NCBI GenBank assembly: GCA_945860065.1
Contig: CAMAPI010000007.1
Span: 1-51,928, forward strand
Length of the DNA: 51,928 nt
Reading direction: 5' to 3'
Source of the DNA: Chryseobacterium gleum
Lineage (GTDB): Bacteria > Bacteroidota > Bacteroidia > Flavobacteriales_D > Crocinitomicaceae
Shown piece after piece: positions 35,499 to 43,630 of the stretch (the first letter of the stretch is position 1; each line of letters opens with the position of its first letter). The position numbers and the translations under genes are program-made. The notes under the pieces were generated by a model, which ran no database searches, had not been told where the DNA came from, and worked only from the letters and a program-made list of their open reading frames with translations.

Positions 35499-36205
35499 TG
35501 AGTACATACGGCTGGGTTATTCTTTGTTCGTTCATTGGTCCACTTGCCCTAAGTTTTGATCAAAAGGTCGCTTTTTACAAAGTTTGGCGGTACCTCATTC
35601 CAAGTATTCTTATCGTTGGAATTGGTTTTCTATTTTGGGATGAAGGCTTTTCACGAATGGGTGTTTGGGGGTTTAATCCACGTTATTTATTTGGGGTTTA
35701 TCTGGGCCGCCTTCCGCTGGAGGAAGTGCTTTTTTTCTTGGTAGTTCCTTACAATTTCATCTTCATCCTGCTGGTCCTTCAAGCATATTTTCCAATTCGA
35801 AAAACGGAAATGGTCAAACGTATTTTCACCTGGACGATGGGAATTAGTTCCCTGTTGATGGTGCTATTTTACGGTGGGGGTCAATTATTTTTTTCCGCGC
35901 TCGACAACTATAATTACTACACGATCTCCGCTGCAGCAATGGCATTTATTCTCACGTTGTTTGCTTACAAGAAGTCGTGGTTTGGTGATTTTGTATTAGC
36001 CTACATGGTCTGTTTACTTCCTTTTTTTATCGTCAATGGCATTTTAACCGGGGCCATTACTGATCAAGCTATTGTCTGGTATTCAGAACAGCACATCATT
36101 GGGTGGCGTATGGGAACCATTCCGTTCGAAGATTTATATTACAATTACGACCTATTGCTTCCGCTCACTTGGTTGTTTTATTTCTTTCGTGGAAAGGAGC
36201 TCTAA
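35498..36205 (+). CDS. Lycopene cyclase (fused CrtYc-CrtYd type)
   Basis: A 235-residue membrane protein with about seven helices and two copies of the heterodimeric-type lycopene cyclase domain. The first copy has the acidic motif LPLEEVLFFLVVPYNF and the second the related IPFEDLYYNYDLL. Fused forms of this kind occur in Bacteroidota and resemble the fungal and archaeal cyclases. It closes the ends of lycopene into beta rings for CrtZ. The start codon overlaps the crtZ stop. It is the last gene of the group; phytoene synthase and desaturase genes are not in the window. Confidence 0.93.
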   Translation: MSTYGWVILCSFIGPLALSFDQKVAFYKVWRYLIPSILIVGIGFLFWDEGFSRMGVWGFNPRYLFGVYLGRLPLEEVLFFLVVPYNFIFILLVLQAYFPIRKTEMVKRIFTWTMGISSLLMVLFYGGGQLFFSALDNYNYYTISAAAMAFILTLFAYKKSWFGDFVLAYMVCLLPFFIVNGILTGAITDQAIVWYSEQHIIGWRMGTIPFEDLYYNYDLLLPLTWLFYFFRGKEL

Positions 36206-36219
36206 TCTGCTCTTTTTTT
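36194..36219 (+). terminator. Possible terminator after the lycopene cyclase gene
   Basis: AAGGAGC (36194-36200) can pair with GCTCTTT (36209-36215), with one G-T pair, and a run of T follows. The stem is short and includes the stop codon in its loop. Confidence 0.4.
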
Positions 36220-36229
36220 AATAAGAGTT

Positions 36230-36258
36230 TTGTAAGACGAAAAAAATCTTTAAATTTG
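36230..36258 (+). promoter_or_regulatory. Promoter of the tRNA-Gly/tRNA-Leu unit
   Basis: TTG (36230-36232), an 18-base spacer and TAAATTTG (36251-36258) match the Bacteroidota consensus, with about 65 bases of leader before the first tRNA. Confidence 0.65.
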
Positions 36259-36328
36259 CCACCCCAAGCAGGTAATCAGAAATGATTTTAGCAGAGGAAG
36301 AAAACAGCGGTTTTCTAGGAATACATAA

Positions 36329-36401
<73 letters not shown>

Positions 36402-36408
36402 CGTCTAT

Positions 36409-36492
36409 GCTCGAGTGGTGGAATCGGTAGACACGCCGGACTTAAAATCCTGTGCTCTTTTGGGCGTGCGGGTTCAAGTCCCGCCTCGAGTA
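36409..36492 (+). tRNA. tRNA-Leu (anticodon TAA)
   Basis: An 84-base class II tRNA with a long variable arm (TGCTC-TTTT-GGGCG, with G-T pairs). The anticodon loop is CTTAAAA (anticodon 36443-36445), the T arm GCGGG-TTCAAGT-CCCGC, and the acceptor GCTCGAG/CTCGAGT with discriminator A73. The anticodon stem CCGGA/TCCTG leaves C28 opposite U42. CCA is not encoded. A terminator follows directly. Confidence 0.95.
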
Positions 36493-36494
36493 CG

Positions 36495-36524
36495 AAACCC
36501 TGATGTTAAAGTCAGGGTTTTTTG
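36495..36524 (+). terminator. Terminator of the tRNA unit
   Basis: AAACCCTGA (36495-36503) pairs with TCAGGGTTT (36512-36520) and runs into a T-rich tract, three bases after tRNA-Leu. Confidence 0.85.
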
Positions 36525-36570
36525 TTTTTGAAAACCTTGTGAATTGGCTTCCACCTTTCACGAGAAAGTT

Positions 36571-36604
36571 AAATCCCAAGCGACTTCGGTTGTTTGGGAT
36601 TTTT
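36571..36604 (+). terminator. Second strong hairpin with a C(UUCG)G loop between the tRNA unit and alkB
   Basis: Bases 36571-36584 pair with 36589-36602 over a TTCG loop. The 14-bp stem has only Watson-Crick and G-T pairs, and a short T run follows. On the plus strand this is the exceptionally stable C(UUCG)G tetraloop. It lies just after the alkB stop on the opposite strand and may end transcription in either direction. Confidence 0.7.
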
Positions 36605-36609
36605 CGTTT

Positions 36610-37239
36610 TCAAGGAACAATCTTTCTAAACGTCAAATTAATCCTGAAATCCTTCACTCTTTTTTGTTGTGGAACTTGATGCAGCCAGTTTTCTTGCGTG
36701 GAACCGCACATGATTAAAAGTGACCCAGCAGGAAGTTCCAAGCGTTTTTTGAGCGACTTTATTCGCTTGTGTTTTAAGTCGAAAAATCGCGTGGCGCCAA
36801 GACTCAAAGAAGCGATGATGGAATTTTTTCCAAGTTCTTTTTCGTTGTCCGAATGCCAGCCCATTTTGTCATTGCCGTCTCTGTAAAGGTTCAATAAAAC
36901 GCTATTAAAGGCTACTTCAGGGACAAGTGCTTCGATGTTCGTTTTTAATTTGGCTAAGACTGCTGTCCATGGTAGTGGATGATTCGTTTTTCCGGCGTAG
37001 GAATACACACAATCTTCATCTCCATACCAAGCTGTTTTTCTAGGCTCTTGGTATTTTTTGCCGAAAACGAAGACTTCTTCTTGTTTCCATTCAATGGTAT
37101 TCAGCAATAAAGAGGTGTATTCTTGTGCCTGCTCATCGCTTAAAAAATTTCGGATAAACAAATATTCTCCACCCTCGAGCAAATGCTTTTCGAAATGGAA
37201 TGGCAACTCCTTCAAATCACTAAATAGGTCTTTATGCAC
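36610..37239 (-). CDS. alkB: AlkB-family 2-oxoglutarate-dependent DNA/RNA dealkylase
   Basis: A 209-residue cytoplasmic Fe(II)/2-oxoglutarate dioxygenase that removes alkyl groups from bases by oxidation. The iron ligands are H129 and D131 in GWHSDNE and H187 in LHQVP. The 2-oxoglutarate arginines lie in the FRINLTFR segment (199 and 205). The sequence is closer to the ALKBH2/3 type than to E. coli AlkB by impression only. The start must be the GTG at 37239, since an in-frame TAA stands two codons upstream and the next methionine is inside the fold. It is a single gene that converges on the tRNA unit. Confidence 0.9.
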   Translation of the reverse strand: MHKDLFSDLKELPFHFEKHLLEGGEYLFIRNFLSDEQAQEYTSLLLNTIEWKQEEVFVFGKKYQEPRKTAWYGDEDCVYSYAGKTNHPLPWTAVLAKLKTNIEALVPEVAFNSVLLNLYRDGNDKMGWHSDNEKELGKNSIIASLSLGATRFFDLKHKRIKSLKKRLELPAGSLLIMCGSTQENWLHQVPQQKRVKDFRINLTFRKIVP

Positions 37240-37391
37240 GTGTTACTGAATCAAATTAAGGTACAGGGTTAACACTTTTGCACGGCTTTGGTTTACAGCG
37301 CGGTGAGATTTAAGCGTGCTCAACTTGTGGTTTTCTCGGTTTGTCCTATATTTTTCTTACCTTCACCCCTTGATTTTTATGGAAACGATCT

Positions 37392-40037
37392 ATGTGGGGT
37401 AAATTTGCGAGCATCATTTTAAGGAATCGATTATACATCTTGGCAATTATAGCTTTGCTGACTGTATTCTTCGGCTACTTTGCCTTTACTTCGTTAAAGG
37501 TTGATAACCGCGTTGGAAACACGCTTCCTAAGGATAGTCCGGTGCAAAAGGACTTCGAAAAATTCAAACTAGAATTTGGAGAAGATGGGTCAACGATTGT
37601 TGTTGCGATTCAAACAGATTCTCTTTACACGAAACGAAACTTCACCAAATGGAGAGAGTTGTCCTACAAAATTCTAAAGTACGACGGTGTTGAGAATGTC
37701 ATTTCAGAGGCCACACTTTGGGGACTAAAAAACAACCTGAAAGAACAAAAGTTTGATCCCTATCAGATTTTCGGCGATCCAAAAACGGCATTTCAAGAGA
37801 AAAGCATCGATTCCCTGAAAAAAGAGATCAGACACAATCCCATATACAGAGGGATGCTTTACAATGATTCAACAAATGTTTCGTTGCTGCTCATTAGCAT
37901 GAATGAAAAGTGCCTTTCCAACCCTAAGAAGTCGAAAGTTGTCTTTGAAATTGAAAAGCTGGCAGAGACCTATTCTCCCTATTTTGGAAAAACATACTTC
38001 GCTGGACTCCCTCACATTCGTGTGGTTATGGGAAAAAGAATTGTCAGCGAAATGTATATTTTTCTTGCATTATCAATTATCGCCTCCTCGCTTCTTTTGT
38101 ATTTATTCTTCCGATCGTTTCGGGTCGTGATTCAATGTAATATTGTCGTATTTGTCTCGGTGATTTGGGCCCTTGGTAGCATTGCGCTGTTTGGGTATAA
38201 ATTATCGATCATGATGGCGCTGATTCCACCGTTGTTAATTGTCATCGGCGTTCCAAACTGTGTCTTTTTAATTACCCGGTATCACCAGGAATATGTTCGA
38301 ACGAACATGAAGACGAAAGCCTTGTATATCATGATTCGTCGCATTGGATCTGTTACATTCCTAACGAATTTGACCACCGCGGTTGGATTTATGACCTTTA
38401 CTAGTTCAGAAAAATTAGCCCAATTCGGTATTATTTCTAGCATCAATATCATGGTGGTATTTGTTCTTTCGTTGTGCATTATTCCGATCATGGCTTCTTA
38501 TTCGAAACCACCAAAACCTAGACATTTAAAGCACTTATTCCGAGTTTACTCAAAAGGGTTTTTAGAGTTTGTGATTGTGATTGTCACCAAATACCGCAGC
38601 TGGGTTTACGTTTCTTCCGTGGCACTCGTGTTTATTGGACTTTATGGAATGACCAAAATTATTGCTACGGGAAATATTACAGGTGATATTCCAGATGACG
38701 ATCAAATACTCATCGATTTGAAATTCATAGAGAAAAACTTTGGGGGTTCTATTCCATTTGAAGTAACGGTGGATTACAAACAAAAGGCACGCTTATTTTC
38801 GCAGAAAACATTGGAAAAAGTAGAAGAAATTCAACAAACCTTTGCGCAAGACACTTTGTTTTCGAAAAGCCTATCTTATGTAGATTTCTTGAAGTCCATC
38901 AACATGAGCTACCATGGGAATAACCCTGAATTCTACCGCTTGATTTCCACCCGAGATAAATTACGATTGAAACGTTATTTCGATAAATTTGATGTGAGCA
39001 GTTTGAATGGTGGGAATATTTCACTGAAAAACCTCATAGATACAAGTAAAACAACCTTGCGTATTCGCATGCAAATGCGTGAACTGGGTTCGTATAAGGT
39101 TTCAGAAAAAGTGGATTTGTTGCGCCTGAAAGTTGATAGTATCTTGAATCCCGAAAAGAAAGATTATGAACGTTTGTTCACTAAATACAAAAAAGGAGAT
39201 AAATCCGCCGCAGATTCTTTGGTTTACACTTATTCAAGCATCTATAACAATGTAACCGCTTTGCTTTCAAAAGGAAACAACAACGTTCAGATGTCCTTCG
39301 ATCTCGCCCCTGAAAATCTGCGTCCATACTTGAGTAAACCGAACTTTAAAAAAGTACTTCGGACGGCTATTGACCAAGAATATTATGTGTCTACATTTAC
39401 TGGAACTGCTGTGGTAGTCTCTGAAGGAACAAAATACCTGTTTGTTAACCTTCTTCAAAGTTTGGTGTTTGCCATTATTTCCATCGCTATTCTGATGGCC
39501 TTTTTGTTTAGGTCGATTAAAATAATCGTGGTTTCCATGATTCCAAATATTATTCCTTTGTTATTCACGGCAGGAATTATGGGGTATTTTCACATCCCCT
39601 TGAAGCCATCCACAATTTTAGTTTTTGGAATTGCCCTAGGGATTACCGTAGACAACGCCATTCTTTTCCTGGCAAAATACCGCCAAGAATTACGCGCACA
39701 TTCGTGGGATGTGCAACATGCTATTCTACTTTCCTTAAGGGAAACTGGATTGGGTATTTTTTATACATCTGTTATCCTTTTCTTTGGATTTATCATGTTT
39801 GTCTTTTCTCAATTTGGCGGAACAAAAGGACTCGGTTTATTGGTTTCCATCACCATCTTGGTCGGCATGGTCACGAACTTAATCATCCTTCCTTCCCTGT
39901 TGCTTACGTTTGAACGCAAGTCTTTTGTGAAGTCATTTGAGGAGCCGTATTTTGATATTTACGACGAAGAAACGGATTATGATACGGATAAACTAGAGGT
40001 TGAAATTGAAGGGATTCGTAAAGAAATTGAGGGTTAG
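37392..40037 (+). CDS. RND/MMPL-family transporter
   Basis: An 881-residue inner-membrane transporter with the two-fold layout of the RND superfamily. One N-terminal helix (about 12-32) is followed by a periplasmic domain (about 33-215), five to six helices (about 220-385), a second periplasmic domain (about 420-685) and a second helix block (about 690-860). VIGVPNCVFLITRYHQE and ALGITVDNAILFLAKYRQE are paired motifs of the helix 4-5 region, where an aspartate usually carries protons. Substrates in this branch are lipids or hydrophobic molecules. The ATG at 37392 was preferred because the upstream ATG at 37379 is out of frame. A terminator follows. Confidence 0.88.
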   Translation: MWGKFASIILRNRLYILAIIALLTVFFGYFAFTSLKVDNRVGNTLPKDSPVQKDFEKFKLEFGEDGSTIVVAIQTDSLYTKRNFTKWRELSYKILKYDGVENVISEATLWGLKNNLKEQKFDPYQIFGDPKTAFQEKSIDSLKKEIRHNPIYRGMLYNDSTNVSLLLISMNEKCLSNPKKSKVVFEIEKLAETYSPYFGKTYFAGLPHIRVVMGKRIVSEMYIFLALSIIASSLLLYLFFRSFRVVIQCNIVVFVSVIWALGSIALFGYKLSIMMALIPPLLIVIGVPNCVFLITRYHQEYVRTNMKTKALYIMIRRIGSVTFLTNLTTAVGFMTFTSSEKLAQFGIISSINIMVVFVLSLCIIPIMASYSKPPKPRHLKHLFRVYSKGFLEFVIVIVTKYRSWVYVSSVALVFIGLYGMTKIIATGNITGDIPDDDQILIDLKFIEKNFGGSIPFEVTVDYKQKARLFSQKTLEKVEEIQQTFAQDTLFSKSLSYVDFLKSINMSYHGNNPEFYRLISTRDKLRLKRYFDKFDVSSLNGGNISLKNLIDTSKTTLRIRMQMRELGSYKVSEKVDLLRLKVDSILNPEKKDYERLFTKYKKGDKSAADSLVYTYSSIYNNVTALLSKGNNNVQMSFDLAPENLRPYLSKPNFKKVLRTAIDQEYYVSTFTGTAVVVSEGTKYLFVNLLQSLVFAIISIAILMAFLFRSIKIIVVSMIPNIIPLLFTAGIMGYFHIPLKPSTILVFGIALGITVDNAILFLAKYRQELRAHSWDVQHAILLSLRETGLGIFYTSVILFFGFIMFVFSQFGGTKGLGLLVSITILVGMVTNLIILPSLLLTFERKSFVKSFEEPYFDIYDEETDYDTDKLEVEIEGIRKEIEG

Positions 40038-40055
40038 ATACACCCTTAAGGACAT

Positions 40056-40086
40056 AAAAAAAGGCGGCTTACAGCCGCCTTTTTTA
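40056..40086. terminator. Bidirectional terminator between the RND gene and paaZ
   Basis: AAGGCGGCT (40061-40069) pairs with AGCCGCCTT (40073-40081) over a three-base loop, with an A tract on the left and a T tract on the right. Confidence 0.9.
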
Positions 40087-40103
40087 GTATATATGAATTT
40101 CGC

Positions 40104-42149
40104 TTAGTCTTGTGATTTCTTCACCATTGTCAGAATGGTAGCTAAAGCAACAGTATCTCCTGTTTCATCGTATACATCCACCAAGAATTTAACGATGCCT
40201 TTAGGAATATCGTCCTCCGATCTTTTCTCTTGATCGATTTTCTCTTTCACTGTAAAACGCACACCTATAGTTGCTCCGGGATAAACGGGTTTTGTGAAAC
40301 GCGCTTCCTCTAATCCATAATTTAATAGGACAGGTCCTTTTTTCGGGTCGACAAATAATCCCGCTGCTTTGGAAAGAATAAAATATCCATGTGCAACTCG
40401 ACGCTCGAAAATTGTTCCCTCTAAGGACGTGGCGTCCATGTGTGCATAGAAATTGTCGCCCGAAACATTGGCAAAATTGACGATGTCTGCGTCAGTGACT
40501 GTGTGTTTGTGTGTAAATACCGTTTCTCCAACGGCCAATTCTTCAAAGTGTTTTCTGAATACGTGCGGGTTTGCCTCTGGCATCTCTGCGCCAACTTGAA
40601 ATTGTTCTGTGATTGCAGTAATTGTTGTTGGGTGTCCCTGAATGGCTGTGCGTTGCAAATAATGTAAAACCCCACGTTTTCCTCCCATTTCTTCTCCGCC
40701 TCCAGCGCGTCCTGGGCCACCGTGTGTTAACAATGGCATCGGCGAACCATGTCCAGTGCTTTCTTTGGCACATTGTTCATTTAAGACAAGAATACGTCCA
40801 TGCATACTTGCCGCGCCGATAACATAATCACGTGCTTCTTGATTGTCCGGAGTTACGATAGACGAAACCAATGAGCCTTTGCCCATTTTAGCTAATTCAA
40901 TCGCGTCGTCCAGCTCTTTATACGGCATGATGGTCGCAACTGGACCAAATGCCTCAATTTCATGACACGCCGTTTGATGAAACGGGTCATCATTTCTAAA
41001 TAAAACTGGCGGGAAAAAGGCTTCTCGTTTAGCGGATGCGCCTTTGATTTCAAAATCATTCAAATCTCCAAAGACGATTTTTTGAGATTTGGCTAATTCG
41101 TCCACGGATGCACGAACACGTTCTGCTTGCAAACGTGTTGCGAGCGGGCCCATTCTCACTCCTTCTTCCGAAGGATTTCCCATTGTGGTTGTTGCCAATC
41201 TAGAAGAGATGGCTGCTTGCACCTCATCGATTAACTCATCTGGAACTAATATTCTTCGAACGGCAGTACATTTTTGTCCCGCCTTTATGGTCATTTCTTT
41301 TACTGTTTCCTTAATAAAAAGGTCGAACTCGACTGTTCCAGGAACCGCTTTTTTTCCAAGAATGGTTGCATTTAAGGAGTCCGCTTCTAAATTAAACGGG
41401 ACACTTTCTTGAGAAATGCGCGGCAATCCTTTTAGTATTTTTCCGGTGGAAGCGCTTCCTGTAAACGTAACGACGTCTCGTGCGTCCACATGATCGAGAA
41501 TTCCTCTTCCCAAACCACAAATCAATTGTAGCGATCCTTCTGGAAGTATTTTCGATGCGATGATGTCGCGTACAACCACTTCGGTTAAGTAGCACGTATA
41601 TTCTGATGGTTTCACCACTGCTGGAACACCTGCCATTAAATTTACGGCTATTTTTTCAAGCATTCCCCAAACGGGAAAATTAAATGCATTGATATGAACG
41701 GCAACGCCTTCTTTCGGAACCATGATGTGGTGACCGATAAACGTTCCGTTTTTTGACAATGGAGCCGCGGTTCCATCTACATAATAAGGCAAATCCGGGA
41801 ATTGTTTTCTAAGGGATGCATTGGCAAATAAATTTCCGATTCCTCCTTCGATGTCGATCCATGAATCGACTTTTGTGGCTCCGCTCCAAGCGCTTACTTC
41901 ATAATAACGCGCCTTTTTTTCCATTAAATAAAGCGCTAATGCCTTTAGCATTCTTCCGCGTTCTTGGAAGGTCATTTTACGTAAGGTTCTACCACCTACT
42001 CGTCGACCATAATCAAATACTTGTTCGTAATCAATTCCAGCGCTAGAAACATTTCCTATTTCAGCATTCGTAACGGCGTGAAACAGTTGCGTTTCTACTC
42101 CATCACCATCCATCCAATTTCCAAGGATGTAATTTTGAAAAGTCACCAT
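40104..42149 (-). CDS. paaZ: Bifunctional PaaZ-type aldehyde dehydrogenase / enoyl-CoA hydratase
   Basis: A 681-residue fusion that opens the oxepin-CoA ring in phenylacetate breakdown and oxidises the resulting semialdehyde. The aldehyde dehydrogenase domain (about 1-520) has the general base E255 (NLEADSLN) and the nucleophile C294 (KAGQKCTAVRR). The C-terminal MaoC-like hydratase domain (about 535-681) has the segment NVSGDNFYAHMD. Length is as expected. No paaA-E, paaG or paaK lies in the window; the gene follows rseP by 10 bases, so the two are probably in one transcript although their functions do not obviously match. Confidence 0.92.
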   Translation of the reverse strand: MVTFQNYILGNWMDGDGVETQLFHAVTNAEIGNVSSAGIDYEQVFDYGRRVGGRTLRKMTFQERGRMLKALALYLMEKKARYYEVSAWSGATKVDSWIDIEGGIGNLFANASLRKQFPDLPYYVDGTAAPLSKNGTFIGHHIMVPKEGVAVHINAFNFPVWGMLEKIAVNLMAGVPAVVKPSEYTCYLTEVVVRDIIASKILPEGSLQLICGLGRGILDHVDARDVVTFTGSASTGKILKGLPRISQESVPFNLEADSLNATILGKKAVPGTVEFDLFIKETVKEMTIKAGQKCTAVRRILVPDELIDEVQAAISSRLATTTMGNPSEEGVRMGPLATRLQAERVRASVDELAKSQKIVFGDLNDFEIKGASAKREAFFPPVLFRNDDPFHQTACHEIEAFGPVATIMPYKELDDAIELAKMGKGSLVSSIVTPDNQEARDYVIGAASMHGRILVLNEQCAKESTGHGSPMPLLTHGGPGRAGGGEEMGGKRGVLHYLQRTAIQGHPTTITAITEQFQVGAEMPEANPHVFRKHFEELAVGETVFTHKHTVTDADIVNFANVSGDNFYAHMDATSLEGTIFERRVAHGYFILSKAAGLFVDPKKGPVLLNYGLEEARFTKPVYPGATIGVRFTVKEKIDQEKRSEDDIPKGIVKFLVDVYDETGDTVALATILTMVKKSQD

Positions 42150-42159
42150 AAATGAAAAT

Positions 42160-43560
42160 TTACAAAGAAGTTAGCCAGCGGATGAGGTCATTACCATTGG
42201 CATAAACCATTAAGGTTAATAATAAAACAATTCCAACCATTTGAGCATATTCCAAGACTTTCTGAGGGGCTTCTTTTCCGGTGATCATCTCGTACAACAA
42301 GAAAACGACATGTCCGCCATCAAGCGCTGGTATTGGAAGGATATTCATAAATGCTAATATGATTGATAAAAGCGCTGTCGACAACCAAAATGATTCCCAA
42401 TCCCATACAGGAGGGAACATGTTTCCAATTGCGGCAAATCCACCAATAGATGTTGCGCCTTTTTTTGTGAAGACGAATTTAAACTGTGAAATATAATCTG
42501 AAAGGGTGTTTTTACCATAGGTCATGCCAATCGCAATACTTTGTCCCAAGCCGTAGTATTTCGTTTGAATGGCATTAGAATCAATCAAGATTTTTCCGCT
42601 CGTTTGAAATCCAATTGTTCCGTCTTGTTTTACTTTAGCTTTTAATTCAAGCGTGTCTGTCCCTCGTAAAACGGTAAGATCTGTACACTTTCCTTTTGCT
42701 TCATAAAGTCCTTTGGAGAGTTCGTCAAAATAAGTCACTTGTTGCTTTCCGACAGCTAATATGACGTCACTTTTTTTCAGCCCCGCAGCTTTTGCTGGAG
42801 AATCTTTCACCACTTCACCAACGCTGTGTGCGCTTGATCGTAAGCCAAAAGCAGGCAGGGCGCCCACTTGAAATAAGGTGCGATCAATTCCTTTTGGCAA
42901 GCGAATCGTTTCTGTTGTTCCATCTGGATGAAGCACCGTCAAGTTTCGAGCACCACGGAACATAATTCCTTTATTCAGTTCGTCTAAATTCAAGACTTCT
43001 TGTCCTTCAGTCGTCAACACTTTATCACCGGAACTTAAGTGGTATTTTTCTAAATATGGATGAACGCTTAATCCGTGCTCTAAATTCACTGGTTTCAATT
43101 CCATTTGTCCCCAAGTAAAGACAACACCGATGTAAATAACAAATCCAAGAACAAGATTCACCGCAACTCCACCTACCATAATGATTAATCGTTGCCACGC
43201 TTTTTTCGAGCGGAACTCCCATTCTTGTGCGGGCTGCTTGAGTTGTTCTGTGTCCATGGACTCATCAATCATCCCGGCAATTTTCACATATCCCCCGAGT
43301 GGAAGCCAACCAAATCCCCATTCAGTAGTGTCCGGATCTTCCTTCCATTCTTTTGGGGAATCTTTGGTAAACCAAGCTGTTTTCGTAACGCCATTTACTT
43401 TTTTTCTTTTGAATACAGAAAAGAATGGATTAAAGAAAAGATAGAACTTTTCGATTCGTGTTTTAAATAATTTAGCGGGGATAAAATGACCGAATTCATG
43501 TAGGGTCACTAAGATTGCCAATGATAAAAATAACTGTGCTGCTTTAATCAAAAAATCCAT
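42160..43560 (-). CDS. rseP: RIP metalloprotease RseP (site-2 protease)
   Basis: A 466-residue inner-membrane zinc protease that cuts within the membrane, typically to release an anti-sigma factor or remove leftover signal peptides. The zinc motif HEFGH is at 21-25. One or two PDZ-like domains lie in the periplasmic middle (about 140-330, including SPAKAAGLKKSDVILAV). The third zinc-ligand segment NILPIPALDGGH is near 400. It could act on the sigma-linked membrane protein at 19463, but nothing beyond the presence of both in the window supports this. A -7 box lies at 43580-43587. Confidence 0.95.
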   Translation of the reverse strand: MDFLIKAAQLFLSLAILVTLHEFGHFIPAKLFKTRIEKFYLFFNPFFSVFKRKKVNGVTKTAWFTKDSPKEWKEDPDTTEWGFGWLPLGGYVKIAGMIDESMDTEQLKQPAQEWEFRSKKAWQRLIIMVGGVAVNLVLGFVIYIGVVFTWGQMELKPVNLEHGLSVHPYLEKYHLSSGDKVLTTEGQEVLNLDELNKGIMFRGARNLTVLHPDGTTETIRLPKGIDRTLFQVGALPAFGLRSSAHSVGEVVKDSPAKAAGLKKSDVILAVGKQQVTYFDELSKGLYEAKGKCTDLTVLRGTDTLELKAKVKQDGTIGFQTSGKILIDSNAIQTKYYGLGQSIAIGMTYGKNTLSDYISQFKFVFTKKGATSIGGFAAIGNMFPPVWDWESFWLSTALLSIILAFMNILPIPALDGGHVVFLLYEMITGKEAPQKVLEYAQMVGIVLLLTLMVYANGNDLIRWLTSL

Positions 43561-43579
43561 GTTTCTATTTTATGAATAA

Positions 43580-43587
43580 CAAATATA
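43580..43587 (-). promoter_or_regulatory. -7 box of rseP-paaZ
   Basis: Minus strand TATATTTG matches TAnnTTTG and ends 19 bases before the ATG at 43560. Confidence 0.6.
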
Positions 43588-43598
43588 CGCTTAATAAT

Positions 43599-43630
43599 AC
43601 ACCTAGTTTTCGCCGATGAAAGCTAGGTGT
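43599..43630 (-). terminator. Hairpin at the polA stop codon
   Basis: ACACCTAG (43630-43623 on the minus strand) pairs with CTAGGTGT (43606-43599), and an inner TTTC/GAAA stem extends it. It begins at the polA stop. The trailing bases are AT-rich rather than a pure T run, so termination is likely but not certain. Confidence 0.55.

Noticed and set aside
40421-41595. Several open frames of 60-100 codons on both strands within paaZ.
   Set aside because: They are shadows of the paaZ frame, which has intact catalytic motifs and normal length.
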